From positions 81,814 through 122,436 of the forward strand of contig JAFEGM010000011.1 of the NCBI GenBank assembly GCA_018240025.1: a stretch of 40,623 nt of DNA, given 5' to 3'. The position numbers were made by a program, and so were the translations under genes. Below the pieces are notes generated by a model. The model did no database searches. It had not been told where the DNA came from and worked only from the letters and a program-made list of their open reading frames with translations. Shown piece after piece: positions 13,908-23,700 of the stretch (the stretch's first letter is position 1; the number at the start of each line of letters is the position of its first letter). The stretch is from Verrucomicrobiota bacterium (GTDB lineage Bacteria > Verrucomicrobiota > Verrucomicrobiia > Chthoniobacterales > SZAS-18).

Positions 13908-15512
13908 ATGCAGACTCTGGAAGCCCCTCCGTTTCCGCCGGCCGAAAAGACTGCCTGCGCCCGGCAAGCACCCGGTTCCGCCGCCTTCCTGCCCGCCGGG
14001 ATCAGTCTCTTGACGTGGGGCCAGCTGGCCTGGGTTTGTCGTCCCGAGTGGGTCGAAGGCGGCGGCCTGCGCTTCGGCTGGGTGCTGTTGCTGGTCGCTC
14101 CGCTGGTCTGGCTGCGGAGCCAACCGCCGGTGTCGCCGGCGATTTCCCCGCTGGCTGGACGCTTGTGCGCCTGGGTCGTACTGATTTTCGCCTTGGCCAT
14201 GATGTGGCCTGCGCGCTGGCTGGGGGAGGCCAATCCCGACTGGCGTCTGCCTGTCTGGACGCTGGGGCTGGCGGCCGCGGCGGTCACGCTGGCGGCGCAC
14301 GCACTGGCGGGCGGCTTCCGTCTGCTGCGCGCGGCGGCCTTGCCCTGCCTCATCCTGCTGGGCTCGCTCCCGTGGCCGGTCGCCTGGGAGACCTTCGTGC
14401 GCAAGGATGGTGCCGTAGGGATCTGCGCGGCGGCGGCGGAGTTGCTGTCGCTGGCGGGCGTGCCGGCCTTTGCACACGCCAACGTCCTGGAATTGCCCCA
14501 CGGTCCGGTGGGAGTGGACGAGGCGTGCAGCGGCTTGCACGGGCTGCAGACCTGCTTCCTGGCCGCGGTGGCGCTGACCGCGGTGTTCGGGCTCCGCGGC
14601 CGGCGACTCCTGGCGGTCTTCGCGCTGGCCGGCGGACTCGCGCTGATCTCGAATTTGCTGCGCGTGGTCGCGCTCGCCTGGGTCCATCATCGCGGCGGAG
14701 TGACGGCCTTCCACGCCTGGCACGATCAGGTCGGCCTGCTCGCCTCGGCGGTACCGCTGGCCCTGCTGGCCTGGTGCGCCAGCCGGTGGGCGGGGCGTCA
14801 AGTCCCGCTCGGACGACCGCCCACGCTGGCGCCGCAGGTCCGGCCGGCGCTCGGCGTAGCCTTCGTGCTCTCGCTGTCCAGCGTGCTCGGGGCGGAACTG
14901 GCAGTCGCGCGGTGGTATCATCGCACCGCTGCGCCCTTGGACACCGCAGCGGCCACCGAGTTCCGCTTCCCGGCCGCGGCCCGCGGATTCACGCCGATCC
15001 GCCTGGGAGAGGACGTGATCAGCATGCTGCGGTGTCAGCGGAGCGCGGCGGCGCGCTGGACCGATGCCGAGGGCATCCGCTGGCTGGCCTACCAGCTGCA
15101 CTGGGATGCGGGCCGCGCCGCCCTGCAGCTGGCGCGGGCGCATCACCCCGAAAGCTGCTTCCACATGCAGGGCGCGACCGAACTGGAGCGGGCCGAGCCG
15201 ATCGAGGTGCGCCTGGCCGATGGCCGCGTGCTGACCTTTGCGCGCTTCGCCTTCGCCCCACGGCAGCTGCCGGGACAGAACATGCCGCCGACATACGTGT
15301 TCTTTGCCCGCCGCTCCGCCGGGCAGGACGATGCGGGGACTCAGGCCGATCCGTGGTCGCGCGCGGAGCGTCTGCGGCTCGCCCTGGAAGCGCGCCGGCC
15401 GACCGAGCAGCAGGTGTACGAAGTCACGCTGCGAGGGCCGCTCGACCTGGCCGACGCCACCCGCATTTTCCAGCGCGAGATCCTCGGACTGCTCGAGACG
15501 CCGAAGCGTTGA
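13908..15512 (+). CDS. Exosortase with fused EpsI-like C-terminal domain
   Basis: A 534-residue protein. Residues about 30-300 hold eight or so membrane segments and the exosortase/archaeosortase triad: Cys207 in DEACSGLHGL, Arg252 in ISNLLRVVAL, and His272 in AWHDQVGLL. These membrane transpeptidase-like enzymes cut PEP-CTERM signals and pass the protein to the surface. Residues about 330-534 form a soluble domain like EpsI (DUF3485), with 'HHPESCFHMQG' where EpsI proteins have a His-x-Pro-Glu-x-Cys motif. Fusion of the two is known in some exosortase subtypes, but I do not assign a subtype. I preferred ATG 13908 over GTG 13887. The gene is divergent from the TPR and substrate genes. Confidence 0.9.
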   Translation: MQTLEAPPFPPAEKTACARQAPGSAAFLPAGISLLTWGQLAWVCRPEWVEGGGLRFGWVLLLVAPLVWLRSQPPVSPAISPLAGRLCAWVVLIFALAMMWPARWLGEANPDWRLPVWTLGLAAAAVTLAAHALAGGFRLLRAAALPCLILLGSLPWPVAWETFVRKDGAVGICAAAAELLSLAGVPAFAHANVLELPHGPVGVDEACSGLHGLQTCFLAAVALTAVFGLRGRRLLAVFALAGGLALISNLLRVVALAWVHHRGGVTAFHAWHDQVGLLASAVPLALLAWCASRWAGRQVPLGRPPTLAPQVRPALGVAFVLSLSSVLGAELAVARWYHRTAAPLDTAAATEFRFPAAARGFTPIRLGEDVISMLRCQRSAAARWTDAEGIRWLAYQLHWDAGRAALQLARAHHPESCFHMQGATELERAEPIEVRLADGRVLTFARFAFAPRQLPGQNMPPTYVFFARRSAGQDDAGTQADPWSRAERLRLALEARRPTEQQVYEVTLRGPLDLADATRIFQREILGLLETPKR

Positions 15513-15524
15513 GCCGAGGCTGCG

Positions 15525-16484
15525 TCAGGCGATGCCGCCCGACTGCCAGGCCTCGATTTCCGCGCGCCGGGCCACCGCCGGGGCGGTGCCGGGTCGGGTG
15601 ACCGAAATGCCTGCGGCCACGTTGGCGAAGCGCACCGCGGCAGGCAGATCGCCGGCGAAGTCGACGTAACCGGCCGCAAACGCCCCGACGAAGGCATCGC
15701 CCGCGCCGGTCGTGTCGACCGCCTTGATTCCGGCCAGCGCGGCGAAGAATTCGCCTCTCTCCGGCGTGGAGAGAAAGCAGCCGCGGCCGCCGAGCGTCAC
15801 GAGCACCACGCGCGGACCGAGCTGGCGGCAGAGCGCCTGCAGCTCCGGGGCGTTCAGCCGCGCCAGCTCGGCGTCGGTGAAATCGGTCCGCCCGAACTGC
15901 GGCAGCACATTCACGAGGGCGGCGAACTCGGTCTCGTTCGGAATGAGGACATCGACCAGCTCCAGCAGCGTCGGGTCGAAATCCGGGCGCATCGGCGCCG
16001 TGTTCAGCATGGTCGTGACCCCGGCCGAGCGCGCCAGCTCCAGCGCGCGGCGGGTCGTGGCCATGTCGATCTCGAACTGGGTCACGAGGACCTTGGCGCC
16101 GGTGATGACGGTGGCGTCGAGGTCCTCCGGCCGAATGGCCTCGTTGGCGCCCAGCGCGACCACGATCTGATTCTGCCCGCTCGCATCGACCAGGATGGCC
16201 GCGCAGCCGGTGGCGGGGCCGTCCTTGGCCGTGAGGAAATGCCGGATGCCCTCGCCGGCCAGAAAACTGCGCGCGCCGTCCGCAAAGGGGTCGCGCCCGA
16301 CCGCTCCGACGAAGGCCGTGGCCACGCCGGCGCGTGCGGCGGCCACGGCTTGGTTCGAACCTTTGCCGCCGGGGCCGGTGTAGAATTTGCCGATCACTGT
16401 CTGGCCGGGCGAGGGGAAGGCCGGCGTGGCAAAGGTGAAGTCCTGGACAAAGCTGCCGACGACCGCAACGGAGGGAATGCTCAT
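15525..16484 (-). CDS. rbsK: Ribokinase
   Basis: A 319-residue PfkB-family sugar kinase. The first signature is GPGGKGSNQAVAAARAG (about 37-53), and the second is DTTGAGDAFVGAFAAG with catalytic Asp263 (257-272). The N-terminal 'VVGSFVQDF', the 'NTAPMRPDFD' and 'IPNETE' blocks and the 'VTLGGRGCFL' strand are all typical of ribokinase rather than fructokinase. It phosphorylates ribose to ribose-5-phosphate using ATP. Length is normal (about 305-320 residues). It is convergent with the exosortase gene (12 bases between stops), and its start faces a sugar isomerase/epimerase on the plus strand, so a shared role in pentose or nucleoside use is possible. No ribose transporter lies nearby. Confidence 0.93.
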   Translation of the reverse strand: MSIPSVAVVGSFVQDFTFATPAFPSPGQTVIGKFYTGPGGKGSNQAVAAARAGVATAFVGAVGRDPFADGARSFLAGEGIRHFLTAKDGPATGCAAILVDASGQNQIVVALGANEAIRPEDLDATVITGAKVLVTQFEIDMATTRRALELARSAGVTTMLNTAPMRPDFDPTLLELVDVLIPNETEFAALVNVLPQFGRTDFTDAELARLNAPELQALCRQLGPRVVLVTLGGRGCFLSTPERGEFFAALAGIKAVDTTGAGDAFVGAFAAGYVDFAGDLPAAVRFANVAAGISVTRPGTAPAVARRAEIEAWQSGGIA

Positions 16485-16635
16485 GGGATGGGGGGTGCGC
16501 TTCTGATTTCAGATTTGCGCCGCCGAGACAATCACGATCGCTCGCCGACTCCGGGCGAGCCGCTTCCGGTTGCGGGACGGCGCGCCCTGCGGCCTATTGT
16601 GCGCCCTCCCGCCTGCGGGAGCCACGCCTCGCCTG

Positions 16636-17556
16636 ATGCTCAGCTTCTCGACCTGTTGGAATTCCGGCCGCCACACCGACGGCGCCGCCATGATCGAGGA
16701 GGTGCTGGAGCTCGGCTTCGACACCGTGGAGCTCGGTCACGGCACGCGCATCTCGCTGCTCGCGGGCATTCAGAAGCTCTTCGATGCCGGCCGCTTCAAG
16801 GTCAGCAGCCTGCACAATTTCTGCCCGCTGCCGGTCGAGATCACGACCGCCAACCCCGACTGCTACGAGTTCACCTCCCACCGGCCGCTCGACCGCGAGC
16901 GCGCGGTCAAGTTGACGCGCCAGACCATCGACTACGCCACGCGCCTGGGCGCCACCTTCGTCGTGCTGCACCTCGGCCGGGTGCACAGCATGAACTCGTT
17001 CACCCGCCCGCTCATCGAGGCGACGGCGGACGGACGCCTGCTCGAGAAGGAGATCATTCAGGCGAAGATCGAGGCCGTGCGCGAGCGCGAGAAGGCCGGC
17101 CCCGGCTACGTGGCGCGGGCGGTGGAATGCCTCAAGCCGATCGTGGAATACGCGGCGCAAAAGGGCATCTACCTCGGCGTCGAAGGCCGCCATTCCTACG
17201 AGGAAGTGCCGAACGAACGCGAGTTCGACGCCGTCTTCGAAGCACTCGACTCGCCGCAGGTCGGCTACTGGCACGACTTCGGCCATCTGCAGGTGAAGCA
17301 CAATCTCGGCCTGGCCGATCACTACGAGGCGCTGCGGTCCAAGCGCAGTCGGTTCTTCGGCGCGCATCTGCACGACACCACCTGGCCGGGCGGTGATCAT
17401 CAGGCGCCGTTCACGGGCGGGATCGACTATGCGCGGCTCATCCCGCTGCTGCCGCCGAACGCGCCCTTCGTCTGGGAGATGTCGCCTCGGCAATCGGCGG
17501 AGGCGATCACGACGGCGCTGGCCGAGTGGAAGAAGCGGTTTCCGGAGACTCTGTAG
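16636..17556 (+). CDS. Sugar phosphate isomerase/epimerase (AP-endonuclease-2 TIM barrel)
   Basis: A 306-residue TIM-barrel protein of the xylose-isomerase-like superfamily. Signature blocks are 'MLSFSTCWNSGRHTDGAAMIEEV' at the start, 'ELGFDTVELGHGTR', 'SSLHNFCPLPVEIT', 'FVVLHLGRV', 'LGVEGRHSYEEVPN', 'YWHDFGHLQVKH' and 'FFGAHLHDTTWPGGDHQAPFT'; the Glu, Asp-His and His-Asp clusters are the usual metal site. I chose ATG 16636 because family members start at this first strand; the upstream frame (from 16570) has no family resemblance. It is divergent from ribokinase (151 bases between starts). The exact sugar substrate is unknown. Confidence 0.85.
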   Translation: MLSFSTCWNSGRHTDGAAMIEEVLELGFDTVELGHGTRISLLAGIQKLFDAGRFKVSSLHNFCPLPVEITTANPDCYEFTSHRPLDRERAVKLTRQTIDYATRLGATFVVLHLGRVHSMNSFTRPLIEATADGRLLEKEIIQAKIEAVREREKAGPGYVARAVECLKPIVEYAAQKGIYLGVEGRHSYEEVPNEREFDAVFEALDSPQVGYWHDFGHLQVKHNLGLADHYEALRSKRSRFFGAHLHDTTWPGGDHQAPFTGGIDYARLIPLLPPNAPFVWEMSPRQSAEAITTALAEWKKRFPETL

Positions 17557-17600
17557 CTCCTCGGCCGAGGGGCCAGGCGGCGCGGCCGCCGCGTCGCCGC

Positions 17601-20591
17601 TCAGAACTTCTTGTTCAATCCGACATAGACGTAGCGGTTCCGCAGCGAATAGAGCGACGTGTCGTAGTTGTCGTTGAACGCGCCGAGCACGGAGGGCGGC
17701 GAGCGATCGAACAGGTTGACCACGCCCACGCGGATCTTCGTGCCCCAGAGGAGCTTCTGGGCGAATGAACCGCTCTGATCGGGGTACACGGAGGTGCGGA
17801 CACCTTTCCCGTCGACGACCTCCCTCGCCTGAGCTAGCGGACGCTTGAACTCGTAGGACAGCTGCGTGTCGAAAGTCACATAAGAGGGAACCTTGCGATA
17901 CAGGTCATACACCGGAGTCGTGTCGCCCCCGCCGATGAGGTTCGCTGCCAGCAGGGCCGCCGAGTCGTCATTATAGCTGCCGACGTAATTGACCGTGCCC
18001 ACCCACTGCCAGCCTTTGTAGGCATACTCCAACCGGACGTAACCCTTCAGGCGCGGGATGCCACCCGGCGCGAGCGGCAGGCTGCCATTGTAGTCGCCGA
18101 GGAAATCGGTCGTGCCGATGCCGGATACCGCCTCCGTCTTCCAGGAGAAGAGATAGTTCGCGGCGGCCGACACGGTAAAGCTGCCGAACCGGTCCCACGG
18201 GAGCTGATACTGCAGGGTCGCCTCGATCCCCTGCACGAAACGGCGGCCGACATTGGCGGTCTGCGCCAGGATGGTCCTGATCTCGCCGCCTCCGCCGTTG
18301 ACGCGGGGACTGCGGCCGACGTAGCCGCGGGCCGGGGGGATCGCGCCGGGATTGGCCGGATCCACAACGTAACCGTAGGCTCCCGGGAACGCCGCGCCGG
18401 CCAGCAGACTGTTGGCGTTGACCGAACCCAGCAGTTGAGCCAGAACATCGCCGCCCAGAAGCAGTCCGGTCGTGCGGGTCTGGTAGTAATCCACGGTCAG
18501 GCTGAGACCGCGAACTTGCCGCGGGTAGTAGACGAGGCCCGCCGTCCAGGAGGTCGACTCCTCGCCGCGGAGGTTCGGGTTGCCACCCTGGCGAAGGAGG
18601 ATGGGAGCCACCGGGAGCGGGGAGCCGAAGGGCACGGCCCTTACGGTCTGCGCGGCGAACAGGTCGTCCGCCGTGGGCGGACGATAATTTTCGCCATAAG
18701 ATCCGCGCAGCACGAGGTCCTCCACGGGTTGGTAGCGCAAGGTGTAGCGCGGCAGAACCCCGCTGTGGAATCGCGTCGAGCCGGGCCGAAAAGCGCCTGT
18801 GGCGGGTTCGATGGAACCGCCGAGGCGTTGATCGGCGAATTCGTAGTCTTCGGACCGCAGGCCGGCGGAGAAATCCAGGCTACGGACCAGCGGCACCTTC
18901 ATTTTGTGGGTGACGAGCGGTACCGAAAATTCCGCGAAGTAGGAGCGCACTTCCGTGCGGTATTTGTTGGCGGGCTGCGGGGTGAAGCCGAGCTGGTCGC
19001 CTTGGAGTTGGGTGGCATCCGGCAGGTGGTCGGTTCGACTCTGCCGATATTCGGTGCCCAGATTGAAGCCGAGACCGCCCTGCGGGAGCGTCGGGAAAAG
19101 ATTGCCCGAGATCTTCGCATCGAGGAGGAAATCGCGGGATCGGTCGAAGCTGCGGCCGAGGTACGAGGCGCGTTCGGCCGCGGCCCGGTTGTCCCAACTA
19201 CGCGTGCCGGTGATCGCGCCGGTGGTGGCGTCGTAGGTGTTCGAAAGGCCGGCGAGCGGCGACGCCTGGCCGCGGAAGGGATTGAAGCGCCCGGCGGCGA
19301 TCTCCGCCACGAGAACGGAGCGCAGCGCATCGCCGGAGTCAGTTCGGACCTGATCGAAGCGCTCGTACACGAGCCCTCCGTCGTAGGAGAGGAAATCGAT
19401 CAGCGCGCTGTTCTTGAAAACGAAATCTCCCTTGAGGCCGACGGTGTAGCGCCAGTAGTCCTGATCGTAGAACGAGCGGCGTAGGCCGAGTTCGTCGGTC
19501 AGTCGATAGGAAAGCCCGCTGATACGACTGGGATTGGAGGTGGGCGTCGTGGCCACGAACGGATTGAACGGGCTGGCCACCGCCTCCGCGCGGCTGAGGG
19601 TGAACGGTACCGGAGCGAGGCCGTTGTCCTGCTTCGTCTTGGCGTAGAGCAGATCCGCATAGGCCGTCATGGCCTTGCCGAAGATGTTGTATTGGCCCGT
19701 GAGGTAGGTCTGGTATTTTTCCTGCGCCGGGATGGCTGGGGTGTAGAGGCGAAAATTGAACGGATCGGGCGAGTTGGCGCCGCCATAGGCGCGGTAGGAC
19801 GCGGCGGTGAGCGGAGCGGTCGGCGTCGGGGCGAAGGTCGGATCATTCAGGATCCGGGCCTGCCCGCCGAGCGTGACTCGACCGGGGAAGGTGGCGCTGC
19901 CTCCGTTGTTGCCGCCGAGCGCGCGGCGGTCGGCGCTGGCCGAGACGGCGCGATCGCGCGAGAAGATGGCACCGCGATCGTAATATTCGGCGGCGAAGGC
20001 GATGGCCATTTTCTTATTGGAAAAGCCGCCCCGGATGGAACCCTGGATGACGCGAGCGTCCTTGTCCGTGGTGTTGCCGTAGAGGACGTCGACCTCGAAG
20101 CCGTTGAAGGGGGTCGCAGCCGGGCCGTTGAGGAGGATGAAGTTGGCCACGCCCGCGACCGCGTCGGCGCCATAGACCAGCCCGGCGCCGTCGCGCAGGA
20201 GCTCGACGCGGTCGAGCGCGCCCAGCGGGAGGGCGTTGAGGTTGGCGAAGCCGAAGGCCCGGCGGCCGTTGATCAGCGTGACCACGTTCTGCGGCCCGAA
20301 GCCGCGGAGACTGAGGCGGGCGGTGCCGTTGCCGCCGTTGGAGTCGTTCTCCGTGGCCGTGTTGCCGAGCGAAGAGGGATCCAGACGCAGGCCCTCGGCC
20401 GGGGTGTTGGCGCCGAGCCGCTGGAGCTTGTCGGCGGAATAGACGGTGACGGGGAGCACGCCTTCGGATTCGGCACCCGGAATATAGGGGTGCCACAGGA
20501 CGACTCGCTGAGGCTCCGCATCCTGGGCTGCGGCGGACCAGATTCCCCAGGTCAGTGAGAGAAGGGCTAGGCAGGATTTCCAAGAATGCAT
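17601..20591 (-). CDS. TonB-dependent outer-membrane receptor
   Basis: A 996-residue outer-membrane protein. It has a signal peptide (1-22, ending SAAAQ), a plug domain (about 45-165, with 'LSLRGFGPQNVVTLINGRR' and 'IELLRDGA.L.YGADAVAGVANF' type blocks), and a long 22-strand-type barrel ('SYGENYRPPTADDLF', 'LVYYPRQVRGLSLTVDYYQ'), ending in 'NRYVYVGLNKKF' with the terminal Phe needed for barrel assembly. It would import a scarce nutrient such as a siderophore, cobalamin or carbohydrate, using TonB-ExbBD energy. It has no clear TonB box and no N-terminal regulatory extension. It is divergent from the beta-helix gene and convergent with the epimerase gene; a substrate link is not provable. Confidence 0.92.
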   Translation of the reverse strand: MHSWKSCLALLSLTWGIWSAAAQDAEPQRVVLWHPYIPGAESEGVLPVTVYSADKLQRLGANTPAEGLRLDPSSLGNTATENDSNGGNGTARLSLRGFGPQNVVTLINGRRAFGFANLNALPLGALDRVELLRDGAGLVYGADAVAGVANFILLNGPAATPFNGFEVDVLYGNTTDKDARVIQGSIRGGFSNKKMAIAFAAEYYDRGAIFSRDRAVSASADRRALGGNNGGSATFPGRVTLGGQARILNDPTFAPTPTAPLTAASYRAYGGANSPDPFNFRLYTPAIPAQEKYQTYLTGQYNIFGKAMTAYADLLYAKTKQDNGLAPVPFTLSRAEAVASPFNPFVATTPTSNPSRISGLSYRLTDELGLRRSFYDQDYWRYTVGLKGDFVFKNSALIDFLSYDGGLVYERFDQVRTDSGDALRSVLVAEIAAGRFNPFRGQASPLAGLSNTYDATTGAITGTRSWDNRAAAERASYLGRSFDRSRDFLLDAKISGNLFPTLPQGGLGFNLGTEYRQSRTDHLPDATQLQGDQLGFTPQPANKYRTEVRSYFAEFSVPLVTHKMKVPLVRSLDFSAGLRSEDYEFADQRLGGSIEPATGAFRPGSTRFHSGVLPRYTLRYQPVEDLVLRGSYGENYRPPTADDLFAAQTVRAVPFGSPLPVAPILLRQGGNPNLRGEESTSWTAGLVYYPRQVRGLSLTVDYYQTRTTGLLLGGDVLAQLLGSVNANSLLAGAAFPGAYGYVVDPANPGAIPPARGYVGRSPRVNGGGGEIRTILAQTANVGRRFVQGIEATLQYQLPWDRFGSFTVSAAANYLFSWKTEAVSGIGTTDFLGDYNGSLPLAPGGIPRLKGYVRLEYAYKGWQWVGTVNYVGSYNDDSAALLAANLIGGGDTTPVYDLYRKVPSYVTFDTQLSYEFKRPLAQAREVVDGKGVRTSVYPDQSGSFAQKLLWGTKIRVGVVNLFDRSPPSVLGAFNDNYDTSLYSLRNRYVYVGLNKKF

Positions 20592-20777
20592 GGCGGGGAA
20601 CTAACAGAGACGTTCAGCGAGTTGGAAGGCGTAATGTGACAAATCTGCGCTGGGAAGTGTAAATGGCTTCTGGAGCCTCCCCGACGGCTGTGCCATCCCC
20701 CAGATGTCGTATTCCAGTCCTGGGTCGATCCAGGAATGATCGAATTGCGCGCCTCGATTGGCGCGTCTGCCGACGCC

Positions 20778-23700
20778 ATGGGTTCCAGCTCCTTCCACTC
20801 TCTCCTCCTTCTCCTTCTTCCGCTGCTCGCCGCGCCGGCGGGCGCGGCGACATTCACTGTGACCAACACCGCCGATGCCGGTGCGGGCAGCCTGCGCCAG
20901 GCGATGCTCGACGCGGCTGGGGGCGGGACCGACACCATCGTCTTCAACATCCCGGGCGGAGGGGTGAAGAAGATCGCCCCGCTCACGCCGCTGCCGACCG
21001 TCTCGGGCGCCGCGCTCGTTCTCGACGCCACCACCCAGCCTGGCTACGCGGTCGGCGCGCCGGTGGTGGAACTGAGCGGCGAGAACCTCTCCGGCGCCAA
21101 CGCGCGGGGCCTCAGCTTCAGCAACCTCTCCGGCGCTTCGCCCTCGGCCGTGCGCGGATTCATCATCAATCGCTTCGAGTCGAGCGGGATCCACCTGCTC
21201 GATTGCCGCGACATCGCCATCGAGGCCTGCTTCATCGGCACCGATGCCAGCGGCACCCAGGCGCGGCCGAACTACGAGGGCATCGTGGCGCAGTTTGCCG
21301 CTAGCGCCTCGCAGGGGATCAAGATCGGCGGCGGCACCGCGGCCACGCGCAACGTCATCTCGGGCAACCAGTTCCTCGGGCTCGATTTCTTCGGCGGCGA
21401 CACGCACTCGATCCGGGGCAACTACATCGGGGTCGACAAGACCGGCCAGGTCGCGCTGCCCAACGGCTTCGGCGCGCAACTGCTCATCTTCGGCAGCACG
21501 ATCGGCGGACCCACCGCGGCGGAGGGAAATGTCATCTCCGGCAACACGAGCGGCGGGCTCTTCGTCGACAGCTCGGGACACACGATCCAGAACAACCTCA
21601 TCGGCGTCGCGGCCGACCGGGTCACCGCCATGGGCAACGGCCGCGAGGGCCTCCGCATCGGCAATGCGCTCGGTCTGGCCATCGTCGGCAACCACCTCGT
21701 GCGCGACAACCTCATCGCCTACAACGGGATCGGCGGCGTCAACGTCCTGCCTGCCTTCACCCCGCCGACCGGCGTGCGTCTGCTCGGCAATGCCATCTTC
21801 GAGAACGGAGGGCCGGCCATCGATCTCGGCGACGACGGTCCGACGGCCAACGATGCCGGCGATGCCGATGCGGGCCCGAACAACCTGCAGAACTTTCCCG
21901 TGCTCAGTGCTGCCTTCGCCGTGGCTGCCGGCACGAACGTGCAGGGCACCCTGACGAGCGCGGCCAGCGCGTCGTATCGGCTCGAATTCTTCGCCGCCAC
22001 CCGCAACGCGCGCGAAGGCCGGCGGCTCCTCGGCTCGGCCGACGTGACCACGAATGCGGCGGGCGACGCGGCCTTCAACCTGACCGTCCCCGGCGCGGTC
22101 TTCTCCGGCGAATTCGTGACGGCCACGGCCACCCGCAACACGGCGCCGCTCGACACCTCCGAGTTTTCCGCCGCCGTCCCGGTGACCCTGGCCTCGCTCG
22201 TGGTCACAAACACGAACGACGCGGGTCCGGGCTCGCTCCGCCAAGCCATCCTCGACGCCAACGCGACGCCCGAGGCGAAGGAGATTGCGTTCGCCATTCC
22301 GCCGCTCAACGGCACGACGAAGACGATCGATCTGCTGAGCGCGCTGCCCGCCCTGACCACCCCGGTGGCGCTCAACGCGCTGACGCAGAATGGCGCGACC
22401 CCCACTGCTCCGCGGATCGAACTCAACGGCACCAGCGCCGGCCCCACGGCTTCCGGGCTCACGGCCAATGCCGACCACGTCATGATCCAGGGTCTGGTGG
22501 TGAATCGCTTCGCCGGAGCCGGCATTTTCGTCGCCACGGGCAACGACGCGGTCGTGCAGTACAATCGCCTCGGTACCAATCAGTCGGGCAGCTCGGCGCT
22601 GCCGAACGGGGTGGCGGGCCTCGCGCTGTCCTTCGCCAATCGTGCCCGGGTGCTCGAAAACCTGCTTTCGGGCAACGGCGGGGCGGGGCTCTTCCTCGGC
22701 TCGTCCTCGAATTGCGTGATCCAGGGCAATCGCATCGGCTTGAACAATCGGGAAACCGCGGCGCTGCCGAACGCGCAGAGCGGCATCCTCATCAACGGTA
22801 ACTCGACGGGCAATCTCGTCGGCGGCACGGCGGCGGGGCAGGGGAATGTCATCGCCGGCAACACGGCCGCCGGCCTCACCTTCAGCGGCACGGGCACGGG
22901 CGGAAACCGGGTGGAGGGGAACTTCGTGGGGACGGATTCCACCGGCGCGCCCTTCGGCAATGCGGTCGGCATCTCGATTGAAGCCGGCGCGCACGATCAG
23001 ACGATCGGGGGCACCGCCGCCGGCGCGGGCAATCGCATCGCCGGCCAGACCGGCGCGGGGGTCGCGATCATCGCCACCGGCGGCGTGGGCAATCGGGTGC
23101 TCGGAAATCTCATCTCCGGCAACGGCGGGCTCGGGCTCGATCTCGGCGCGGCCGGGGTCACGGCCAACGACGCGGGCGACGCCGACAGCGGCGCGAACAA
23201 TCTGCAGAACTTTCCCGTCCTGACCGCCGCGCAGAGCTACTTCGCGGGCCTGACGGTGGACGGCACGCTCGGCAGCGTGGCGAACGCGGATTACCGCCTC
23301 GAGTTCTTCGCCAGTCCCGCCTGCAGCGCCTCGGGCAACGGCGAGGGCGCGACCTACCTCGGAGCGCTCGAGGTGCAGACGGGCGCGGGCGGCAGCGTGA
23401 CTTTCTCGACCACCCTGCCGGCGATCGTGCCGGTCGGGCAGGTGGTGACGGCCACGGCCACCCGTCTGGCCACGGGCGACACCTCGGAGTTTTCGGCCTG
23501 CCGTGCGGTCACTGCGCTCGCGGTCCCGACGCTCACCGTCACCAACACCAACGACACCGGCGCGGGCTCGCTGCGGCAGGCGCTGCTCGATGCGAACGCC
23601 AACGCCAATCCGAACCAGATCGTCTTCAACATCCCGGGCGCGGGGGTGAAGACGATCGCCCCGCTAGGCGCCCTGCCCACGCTGACCGCGCCGGTGGTGA

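Noticed and set aside
17576..17590. Hairpin GGCGGC-GCG-GCCGCC between two convergent genes
   Set aside because: The 6-bp stem has no T-run on either side, and such stems are frequent by chance in this GC-rich DNA, so I do not call a terminator.
20601..22994. 797-codon minus-strand frame, and a 634-codon one at 23664-25568, within the beta-helix gene
   Set aside because: Both are antisense to a continuous 1,714-codon gene with clear modular repeats, and they have Arg/Ala/Glu-rich products typical of GC-skew shadows.
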